Notes under the pieces: generated by a model
What the model was told of the DNA's origin: nothing
The model's database searches: none
Seen by the model: only the letters and a program-made list of their open reading frames with translations
Translations under genes and position numbers: made by a program
DNA from: Hevea brasiliensis
Lineage: Eukaryota; Streptophyta; Magnoliopsida; Malpighiales; Euphorbiaceae
DNA length: 64,000 bases
Reading direction: 5' to 3'
Assembly (NCBI RefSeq): GCF_030052815.1
Contig: NC_079499.1
Location: 99,234,480 to 99,298,479 of the forward strand
Shown: positions 54,617-64,000 of the stretch, piece after piece
How positions within the stretch are numbered: the first letter of the stretch is position 1
How the letters are laid out: the number at the start of each line of letters is the position of its first letter

Positions 54617-55131
54617 TTAAGCATTTAGTTTGAATTGAATCGAATTAAATCATAAAAACTAAATTATATATTTTAGAAACTGAACCAAATCAAAATGAAT
54701 GAAAAATCGAATCACTCTATTTCGATTTGATTCGGTTTAAATTGATTGATTTTATTTTTTATTAATTTTTTAATTTAGACTTAATTTTTAAGTTATTTAG
54801 TTTAATTTTAACTTTAGTTTGAACCTAATAACCATTAATAAATGAAATTAAACAATTAATATATATATATATATAATTAAATATAATTCATAAATTCCTA
54901 ATAAAAATAAATCAATTCAAAAATAGATTCGGTTCAATTTGAATATATAAAATTACTATTCGATTCAGTTCGATTTAACCGATTTTTTTCCTTCAAAACC
55001 TAATCGAACCAAAATAACTAAAATTTTTATAATATAAAACTGAACCGATTGAATTTTAAAACTTAACTGATTGAATCGAATTGACTCTATTCGATTTTTC
55101 AATTTAAACCGAAATCTGCTTCACCCTAACC
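54617..55131. mobile_element. CCGAAC-rich inverted-repeat element, copy 4
   Basis: The ends are inverted: left AGGGTTAAGCATTTAG; right, in reverse complement, AGGGTGAAGCAGATTTCGG. The interior has TTCGGTT and AACCGAA blocks in both orientations. This copy gives the clearest view of the family's termini. Confidence 0.55.
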
Positions 55132-56295
55132 ACTATTTCAAACAATTGAGAAAACTCTCATTTGAAGCACCAAAAATAATTGAGCAAACAATCACACTTG
55201 AAGTGTTTAAATTTTACCGTGATAACAGAAACTCGTAAAGAAAGAAGGCATGAACTTCCATTATACCGAGTTTGATTTGCCAAAAGCAAAAGAAAATTGA
55301 AAGTCTAAAATGTCATACTGAGTCTTTGCCAAAAGCAAAACTGCTAAGAATGAAACTCGTCGAGTTTTCACTTTTAGCTGAGTATTTGACACAACTGCAG
55401 AGAAAGAAGACTATAGTACTTCAATTTAGGATGGCAACATGTTAGATTTTTACGAGTATCCAATTTATTCAAACTCTAATAGAACAGGTTTGAAATGTAT
55501 TTGGGTTTAAAAAATAATACCCATGATAAATTTAGAATGGATTCAAATTTTACATGTTGAGTATCCATTACCCAAATTCATTTATATAATATTTAATTAA
55601 ATACAAAATATATATTTTTTTATAATAATATTTATAAATTTTTATATACTTCATTTTATATAAAATGAAATTTAAATATTTTATAAAATTATTAAACTTT
55701 TAAAATATAAATTATTAATCAAAATAATTTTTTATGTAAAATATCAATTAAAATATGTAAAATTAAACATATTTAAGTTTTTTTTTTTTTTTTGATAACG
55801 GTAATCGAATTTAAGACGAATTCAAGTTTTGATAATATTAACCAGATTCAAATTCGAGTAAGATAATTTTTGATTACCCTACCCGCGCCATCTCTGCTCT
55901 AATCTGCCGTCTGCGCCTTTGAGACTCTCTTCGAGGGAGAATGGGCTGAAGAAGAAGAAAGCGAAGGCAAGGAGTGGAGGAATTGAAGTTAGGTATTCAT
56001 ATGGATATCGGACTTGTGGGCTAAGCTGGCTGGATGTTGTGGGCTCCTTAAATAGGCCTAGATGGACGGCTCATAATCTAAAAAATTAAAGTCACATAAA
56101 TAACAAACTAGGACCATCACATGGCACTCTCACTAGAAGATATAAAGGACATCGCTTAAGGATAAATGGAAATATCTTGCTCTAATCTTCAATATTATTG
56201 GTCTCCCTTGGCCTATTGTTCATGCTGCTGAAAATTGTGGTAAAATGGAGCCTGAATTGTGGAGGCTTAGGGATTGTGTTGTGAAGAAAGAGGGA
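55132..56295. other. Spacer with a coding-like fragment next to the truncated UGT
   Basis: Mostly AT-rich to 55880. Bases 55880-56010 are less AT-rich. On the plus strand about 56166-56319 is open without a stop for ~50 codons and reads coding-like (contains GLPWPIVHAAENCGKMEPEL), ending at a TAG; family not recognised. No complete gene. Confidence 0.35.
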
Positions 56296-56886
56296 TTAAG
56301 GATTGTGTGGGTGCACCACTAGGATAGAAGATTGAAAGTCTTCCGCAAGACGAAACGTCACCTTAGTAGGGAACGAAACCCACTTGGGCGGGACAGTGAA
56401 ATCTTCAGGCTTCTTTCTATCATCAATTGCAGAGTGTGGCTTCGCGCAACTCAGTACCGCCCCCAAGAATATACTGAAGAAAGCATTCAAAATGCCAAGC
56501 CTAGTAGCTATTTCAGGAAGCCAGCAAGGAACAAAATCATAAAGAAGCCAATCTGGATCTGAAGTTTCAAGAAATCTGGTTATGAGTTCTTTGAGACCAT
56601 CGTATGCCTTTTTAAGGTATTGGACTGTGTCATATGGGACATCAGAGGTGGCCTCGGCGTTTGCTGGGAGACCGTCGACCCAAGGCAATAGAAGCTTCAC
56701 AAAAGTGATAAGAGGAACTAAATTTGGATGGAGTTTCGGGAGGCGATCAATGTTTCGAGGAGTGGAAACGAAAGAGATCTTGTGACCCTTTATAGCTATG
56801 AGCTTGGCGAGCTCTAAGTAAGGGATCATGTGACCAAAGGCCAGCCATGGAAACATAGCGATGTGAAGCTTATTGCTGCCCAACAT
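56296..56886 (-). pseudogene. UGT91-like N-terminal fragment (truncated duplicate)
   Basis: The first ~180 codons match the intact UGT at 43843 closely, including the His in LAFGHM and the Asp in LLYDF. Homology breaks at 56347-56348, and the frame runs on through 17 unrelated residues to a stop. The PSPG donor-binding half is absent, so it cannot be a glycosyltransferase. The frame is open and starts MLGSNKLH at a proper ATG, so a 196-residue protein could be produced. About 60 bases of promoter-proximal sequence are shared with the intact gene. Confidence 0.9.
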
Positions 56887-57066
56887 GGATGTGAAATTCG
56901 ATTAGGATCACTTTTCCAAATTAGAAAAGAAGAATCCGGCACCTCCAATGTAAAATAAGAAATGTGCTAAACGCCATATGCTCTTTCCTTCTTATTGTAG
57001 ATAAATGGAACATACAATTTTTTTTTTCCTGCAAAAAGATAGATTTATTCCCCAATTTTTTTTTAT

Positions 57067-57660
57067 AAAAGCTTAGTTGAGTTGAGTAATAGATAAATTC
57101 ATTCATAGGCCTAAGGCCCGAGAGTAAGGTAGATATAATTTAACCGAATACAAACACAAAGGGCTAAGTCCAAGGCCCACTCAAAAGAACCTTAGAGCCA
57201 AGCAAACAAAGGCTAACATACCATAGCAGCACCTCCTGTACCTCTTTATAGCACTGTTCTTCCATATTGCCGAGAAGCCTAGCCTAATAGGCCAACAATA
57301 CCCAACCAAAGCAAGAAATGTGAGAATCCTTCCTCTGGCAGTCATGCATGGCTGAGATCAAACAACAAACATGAAAAGACACCTTTAGAACACCGTACCC
57401 GCAGCTTAGGATGTCGAGCAAAGTCTATCTTCAGTGTCTCTGATGGAAAAGAAAGGCAGAGCTTTCAGCCTCTCAATCTCTTATAGCTATAGAATCAATA
57501 AAAGGACACTATCAAGTGTCAATAGAAAGACCCAGAGACATCCCTCTTTGCCTGCAACACACAGATGAAGCATGGCAAAAGCAAACAACTAAGCTATATA
57601 CCAATAGAAGAGCATATCCTTAACCATATCCCTCTCATTTCACATCTAGTTTGAGAAAAA
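57067..57660. mobile_element. RTE tail scrap and L1-like LINE 3' end
   Basis: 57067-57087 reads AAAAGCTTAGTTGAGTTGAGT, the 3' tail of the RTE family, plus strand. Directly next to it, on the minus strand, 57660-57090 is less AT-rich and ends GGGCCTTAGGCCTATGAATG with AATTTATCT, a form common at 3' ends of plant L1 LINEs. Both are short and non-coding. Confidence 0.4.
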
Positions 57661-59775
57661 AAAAAAAAAAAAAAGCCAAAATCTATGCACAACCTGCTTA
57701 GCGTTGAGGCACTTCCAGGCAAGGGAGGGAGCAGAAACGGTAACGAATAAGATATATGCGAAAATTATTTTGAACTCCATTGATATTATCATATCTGAAT
57801 TCATTCAAAATCTTATTAAAATTTATCCTTAATTATCTAAACTTATCCCAAATTTCATTATTATTACTCAAAAATTAAATATCTGAACATATTTAATTTT
57901 ATATATTTTAATTAACAATCTACATAAAAAAAAATTTATCAATAATTTATATTGTAAAAATTTAACAATTCTATAAAATATTTAAATTTTATTTTTTAAA
58001 AAATATAATGTATAAAAATTTATAAATATTATAATAAAAAATATATATTTTATATTTAATTAAATATTTATATAAACAAATTCGGATAATAAATATTCAA
58101 CACTGAAAATCTGAACCGGTCAGAATATGATATAAGTATTATTTTTCAAATTCAAACATGTTCTAAACTCAATTATATACTATCCAAATTTATTTTATTA
58201 TAACTCGATTGAGTCAGATACTCACAAATACATGACTTGTTATCATATTTGAGAGAGAGTAACCCCTTTGCTTGCAAGGGACAGGTTAGATCACAAATCC
58301 GGTAGAAAAAAAAAAAAAAAAAGGCAAAAAACCCTAGAGAAACAAAAGCAAAAGTGAGAGGAAACTCTATCTAGAAGAAAGTCAACAGGAAATGAATTTT
58401 ATAAAACATGCAACTATTTAGACACTCTACATCATGTGTTTTCATAACAAGTAATTAAATAATTCATCTTTACTAATTATAGATTTATATCTACTTATTT
58501 ATAATCAATTTATAAGATATGTAAATAAGAGATGAATTTATATATTGTTATAAAATAATTAATAAAAGATCTTACAAATTAAAGGATTTTGTATTTTTTG
58601 CAATAAATTTTAATTCAATAATACATTAATCATCTACAAGTTTGTAAGACCTTAATTTTGAATTCAAATCGAAATTCATTGTTAAAAAAATATTTTTTTA
58701 ACACAATTTTAATTGCTTTCAAAGTTATACTCTTAACCATTGCACCAAAATTTTATTTTATCTATAATTTTAATGTGTTTTGATTTAAGTATACAATAAT
58801 ATAATTTTATATAAACAATATAAGACTCTCATTTAATCATGTTATAGTGATGAAATTGATTATAATATATTAGAAGGAATTAAAAATTAATATTTAAAGT
58901 ATTTTATATTATAAATTAAAGTTTAGAAATGACACTCTTATAGGGCTTTAAATGTGGGAATATGAATAAAATTTGTCCTTAAATGGTGATTGAAGTAATG
59001 CGTTAATCAATTTATCAATCTGACTGATTTAATTGAATCAATTAAAAATATATTTTAAATTATTTTTAATTAAAATTAATTGAAATTGAAAGATAAAAGA
59101 AATTATTCAGACTGGGCACTAAATCGAACCATTTACTAATCTGATTTTCAATCAGATGGGCCGATGGTTCTGAAAACATTGCTTTAAGCTCCATTATCAA
59201 AAAGGGAAAAAGAAATTTGTTTTGGATGTTTTTCCTCAAAGCAAATTTTCATTAATATTGTTTTTCAAATTTCATATTCCCACCTAAAGTCAAAAGCTAA
59301 AATGGCACTGGGCAGTCAGTAGGCTCTGAAAAAAAAAAAAAAAAAAGAAAAAAAAAAAGAAGTCGTCGGCAGGCGACATTAGGTGGGGTCGAATTTGCAA
59401 TTTAATTTAAATTAATAATAAAAGAAAAAAAAAATCCAGACTTTGCACAGTTAGAGAAAGGAGCCAAAGAAATCATTTAATGCTCCGTTTATTTTATAAA
59501 AAAAAAATATTTCTTTTTTTTAGTTTTTAAAAAATTTAAAAATAAATTAATAAAAATATTTTTATAATTAAAAGAAAAATTACATTATTTTTATTAAAAT
59601 TTAAAAATATTTATATTTATGTAATATATATATATTAATTTAATATTATAATTAAATAATAAAAAATATTTTTATAAAAAATATTTTTTTAGAAAATAAT
59701 TTCAAATGAAAAGCATTTTTACAATATATGGAATGATGGCTGCGTGTGCTGTTACCTAGAATGTGACGACTAAAT

Positions 59776-59821
<46 letters not shown>

Positions 59822-60614
59822 ACGAGGGAGAATTATCTCTCAACTCTGGTTTTAGTCACTGTTTTTCTTGAAAGAGTCGAGCATCCTCCCTTTGCTTCCC
59901 CTGCCCTCGGAATGGAGGAAAATGTCTATTTGTGGTTCCAGTAGGCTTGGGGTTGTGGAATCCTCGAATCTAATTTAGTACCGTCTTCCCATGAGATTAC
60001 CACAATGTTAGAATATTAACATCATAAAAGCAAAGAAAATGAGTCACTACCTAAATAATAATCGAAACAAATTTATAAGAAGGGATGTAGGTAACAATTT
60101 ACTCCTTGCAGAAGTTCACTACTCTTCTTTTATCATGAGCTCAATAGCTTAAGTTTGGAATAGTGGATACAAGAGAGTGAAAGTATTAGGCACCATCTCC
60201 ACCTAAACTTATCTGAGAACAATGGTCAGCTTCTATTATTGATTTTTAAAGTCTATCTTATTGTTTTTTTATGAAATTTCCTAATTATGCATTTATACAA
60301 GTCTAAGGCTATACACACATTTGAATTTAACCATTTAAAATAACAAGTACATACACATAGAAAATCCTATTATGTGATGTTTCTAAGTTAAAAAAAAAAA
60401 TTATCTTATTTACCATCTAACCTTATATGTATATTTTACTAAGTTAATTACATGCCAATTCATTTTATAAGTTATACATAGCATATAGAAAGAAAAAAAA
60501 AGTCATAGGCATTTTCAATCTCAAGTGTATACATAAGAGGAAGATGAGGGTCCTAATCATGCTAATATTTTTAGGTTATGTACTTAGGCCCATTAATTTT
60601 CATATTTCTCTATA
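57661..60614. other. AT-rich intergenic sequence
   Basis: No gene recognised. It contains A-runs (57657-57675, 58307-58322, 59330-59360), a (CT)n run at 59780-59815, and a worn CCGAAC/AATCGAA-like patch near 59000-59160. Confidence 0.4.
59780..59815. repeat. (CT)n microsatellite
   Basis: An uninterrupted CT dinucleotide run of about 36 bases. Confidence 0.95.
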
Positions 60615-61088
60615 TGCATTGTTATTTTTATAGTGCTTAAAATTTGAATATGTCTTTTCATGAACCCAAATTATGACCAAAGTCAAAAGTTTCGCGTTGT
60701 AGTCTGATTTGGGATAAAAAGTGAGATTTAAGGTAGTAATAGATAGCATAGGCTGATAGACTTGGGCCCGAAGCCTAGTATTGATCTCTTTGGGGTGCGG
60801 GGGCAACGCTCTTGCGGTATGAACTAATATAAATATTGTAATTTCTGCTCTTTGCGGTAGAGTTGTGAGATATTCTAAAAACACACTGGGGTTAGGGTTT
60901 GAAAGTTTTGAGTGATTGTATCTTATTCTTTTCATCATAGTGAACTTTTTCTTTTATCTTGTTTGTGGACGTAAATCTTACCATCAAACCATATTAAATT
61001 TTGTGTTATTCTTCTTCTCTTTTCTATACTATGTGATTGTGCGATTTGTATGTGTGTCTTAGATTCGCGTGCCTATTATAACATGCAT
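60615..61088 (+). mobile_element. Solo Copia LTR with 5 bp target duplication
   Basis: The LTR 60620-61083 (464 bp) starts TGTTATTTTTAT and ends CTATTATAACA, flanked by TGCAT at 60615-60619 and 61084-61088. It belongs to the same family as the nested Copia LTRs (29230, 42027). It carries about 70 extra bases (about 60752-60821, with TTTGGGGTGCGGGGGCAAC) that both nested LTRs lack. It arose by LTR-LTR recombination; no internal sequence remains. Confidence 0.92.
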
Positions 61089-64000
61089 TTTTACTAAGTT
61101 CAATTATATGCCAAAGGACCATTTGAAAATATTAAAAATAATCAAAATAAAATTAAGTCTTAAACTAATGAAAGAGAAAGGAGAATAGAGATTAGAACCT
61201 TGAAATGACCTTTACAACTTATAATCAAAATAAAATTAATTCTAAAAATTATTATAAAACCTTAGGCCCATTAACCTTGTGCAAAAAGTCTTGGAGTTCC
61301 ACCTTGAATTGGGTTAAATCCATCAAAGGGTCTAATTTATTCTTCTTTCATGTCCATTCAGTTTTGGCATTTTCCTAATGGGCTTGGCTTTATTTATATT
61401 TATTAATTATTTAAAACAATGAAATAATAATTAATAGTCTAAATAATTGAAAATTACAAAAAAAAAAATACAATAAAAAATTAACAAAATAAATTAGAAT
61501 TAAAATAACTCCTAAAAAAATAGAATTAGTATTCTTCCACAATTTGAGTTTAGCTAGGAAATTGTTTCTTAGCCAAACTCTTATTTTCTACCTCATCTCT
61601 AGCTCTTCTAAGTCTCCCAACACATGCAAAATATAAAAACAACAAGTTAGAATCAGATCTAAACAAATAAAATTAAATTAAACATAAAATTAACAAAAAA
61701 AACTAATATTTTACTATACAAGGCAGTAAACTTGCAACAATAATTAAAATTAGCAAAATAACTAGAAAAATTATAAAATTTTATGATAATATGCTTAACA
61801 TATAATACTAAAATTCAGAAAAAATAAGTATTCAAAAACATGCAAAATCATGTATTTCAATGAGTAATGAAATTGATATATGCAATTTTATTACCTAATC
61901 TGACCTATGGACACAAAATGACACTTTCATAGCAAACTAGAATATGGCAAGAAAATTGACATTCTAACATGTAATTTAGGCTCAAGAATCATTCAAAAAG
62001 ACTAAACACGGACCAAGTTATGATATTTTCAAAATCGGGTTTTTGCAATAGTGTGCCTGCTCATTATGTAAAATTTAAAAATTCATAACTAATTATAGAA
62101 AAATAGTTTTGGGGAGATTCAAAAAACAAATTGCATGGGAAAAACCTAATAAATTCATTAAAAATAATATTAGAGGCAAAAGAAGCCATTTTCAAAAGAT
62201 AAAATAGAACATAAGAGAAAAAATGTCCCAAGCATGCATATGGAGTGATTTCGGTGCCTAATCAGATTTACCTTGTTTTGGTGTTTCAATTTTTGGACCC
62301 GAGGAATTCTAAGACACCCAAAGACACCTTGGAATGATGAAAATTAGATATGGAGCAATAGAGATGCAATTAGAGGTTAAAAGGGCTCCTAATGTGAACC
62401 TAATAAACTAATTAGCTAGGGCTAATTTTTAGTGAAGGATGACAGTCGAATGGTAGCTTGAATGGGAATTTAGGGAGTGTTCTAATTAATTTAGAATGTC
62501 TCCAAAACTCAGCAGATTTAAAGTCTCTTAGGATGGGTGTTTTATGGGAAAATCTGGGGCTAGTGTAATAGAATACCTCTAAATCCTTTAATTTATCATC
62601 ATAGGGCTCCTCAATGCCTTTACACAGTATGCATTCAAAGGGTGAAAAAAATAGGGGTCTACAGGGCAACTCTCCCTCATCTAGGCTGGATGTATACTAG
62701 TGTTTTTTTTTTTTAGTTGTGTTTTGCAGGTTTTGTGTATTTTGTGAGAGCTTTCAAGAACCTAGGTGCCAATGAGCTTGGCATGGTGTTTTGGGAATCA
62801 TAGGGAGAGATAGTTATGTTGAGAAGTCTAGCAGTATCGATACATTTTGGCCGACCCAAGGCTATTCCAGACTATAACACCTTGGACATTGGTGTGGCAA
62901 GCCTCCTTTCTCTTTCATGAACGCCATTGCTAGTGAGCTTGTGGTCGACGAGGTCCGCATGAAGGCTGAGATTTCTGCTTCTCTGGTATAAGAATGCTTG
63001 TTGCTCTTGTTTTCATCTTTCCTCAGCCTCTGTCCCAGTTCCTAGTCTAGGAAGCTCAACAATGCTATTATGATGGTTTTGATGGTTCAACTGCATCTAT
63101 GCTTTTCGACCACCAGTGTTGCTGTTGGTAGCCAGGGCGGTTTTGGGTTTCTATTATGGGTTACATTATCGCTAGGTTTGGATAAAGTTAGGATTGAATT
63201 TGAGCCTCGATTTCATGTATTCACACTCTTATACTCTTGCCCTTTTGGACCATGCTAATGCAATTTTGCATGTTAAAAACAAGAATGATTAAACATTATC
63301 TATACGTATTATTTTTTATTTTTAAGTAGGAGAAATTATACGATGTGATGTAATATTATATGTATATATCGTCTACACTCTACAATGACAAACGTTTATA
63401 ACAACATTAAAGTTGATGAAGAGGATTTTTTTTTATCATAAAACGTACCTTTTGTTGAAACTTTAAAGGAAGTATACAATTAATTGGAGTCTGTAATATA
63501 ATAAGGCTCAAAGATTTTTCTTTTTTCTTTTGCTAAGATTTTATTTGATGGAGTGATACATAAATTATTAGATTATGTATATGTAGCCCTATTAGAGTTT
63601 AGAGATATATCATATATGATTTCGAAGGTATCTCTCGACCCTCATATGATCTCTTTGACAACAACTTCTGAAATTAGTATTCTCATCCATCAAAGTTTTT
63701 CAATACAAAATCTTTACGATATATTTGGAAAAATATGATTAGATTAGATTTTCTTAAGTTTTGGAATCATCAAAATTATACTCTTTGAAGCTCATAAGGC
63801 CAATAATTACAAAAATTAAAATTGAAAAAATCAAATTATTATATAAAGTAAAATATGATAAATTAAATTATTATATCTTTTAATTTATTAATAGGTAATT
63901 TTATAAAATAAATATTTTATTAATAAAAATATAATTTAAAATTAATTTAATTTTTATTAAAATTAAAAATTCAACTATAATTCGAAGATTAAAGTATAAA
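61089..64000. other. Right-end region, no gene recognised
   Basis: 61089-62240 is AT-rich. 62240-63260 is less biased with G-rich patches and could be part of a worn retroelement (LINE leader or LTR), but I see no conserved motif in any frame. 63290-64000 is AT-rich. Short open frames here show no family signature. Confidence 0.4.

Noticed and set aside
62412..62669. 85-codon minus-strand frame
   Set aside because: No recognisable domain and no exon signals or repeats supporting it.

Overview
This is a nuclear chromosome segment of a eudicot plant. The evidence is multi-exon genes with GT-AG introns, an L-type (legume) lectin, a long P-class pentatricopeptide repeat (PPR) protein, a plant family-1 UDP-glycosyltransferase, and typical plant transposons (Copia and Gypsy LTR elements, RTE-type LINEs, MITE-like repeats). 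The sequence is very AT-rich. A rosid, perhaps Malpighiales/Euphorbiaceae, is my guess from overall protein flavour only; nothing here proves it.

Layout. 0-10 kb: a tandem segmental duplication of a lectin + PPR block. The upstream copy keeps an intact lectin (173-979) but has a 3'-truncated PPR pseudogene (2946-5338) split by a 1.8 kb solo-LTR-like insertion. The downstream copy has a lectin broken by a 20 bp deletion (5735-6521) and the only full PPR gene (7308-10043, 911 codons, resembling Arabidopsis At5g65560). 10-16 kb: no certain gene, a 220 bp tandem duplication, and two isolated coding-like exons (12797-12882, 15118-15201). 16-24 kb: a 5'-truncated RTE LINE, a 1.07 kb long-inverted-repeat element, a (TA)29 tract and a Gypsy gag remnant. 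26.4-27.5 kb: a six-exon FKBP-like gene assembled here from splice sites; it has no long open frame. 29.2-42.4 kb: a Copia element with an 8.8 kb Gypsy element nested in its left LTR; the Copia itself sits inside a third, otherwise lost, UGT copy. 43.8-45.3 kb: an intact UGT91-like gene (minus strand). 46.3-49.4 kb: a full-length but dead RTE LINE with a 12 bp target duplication. 50.3-53.1 kb: a second tandem duplication carrying CCGAAC-rich repeats. 56.3-56.9 kb: a truncated UGT91 copy. 60.6-61.1 kb: a solo Copia LTR of the same family as the nested Copia.

The host genes (secreted lectin, organellar-type RNA-binding PPR, FKBP-like immunophilin, UGT91 glycosyltransferase) do not form an obvious pathway. 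Their co-location instead looks like ancestral gene order: as I recall it, Arabidopsis has UGT91B1 (At5g65550), this PPR (At5g65560) and an L-type lectin receptor kinase (At5g65600) in one short interval. Here the interval has been expanded by transposons and reshaped by local duplication and reciprocal gene loss. I found no clearly undescribed biological system. The most interesting signals are the reciprocal decay of the lectin/PPR duplicates, the nested transposons with readable insertion order, the UGT fragments flanking them, and the reconstructed FKBP-like gene.
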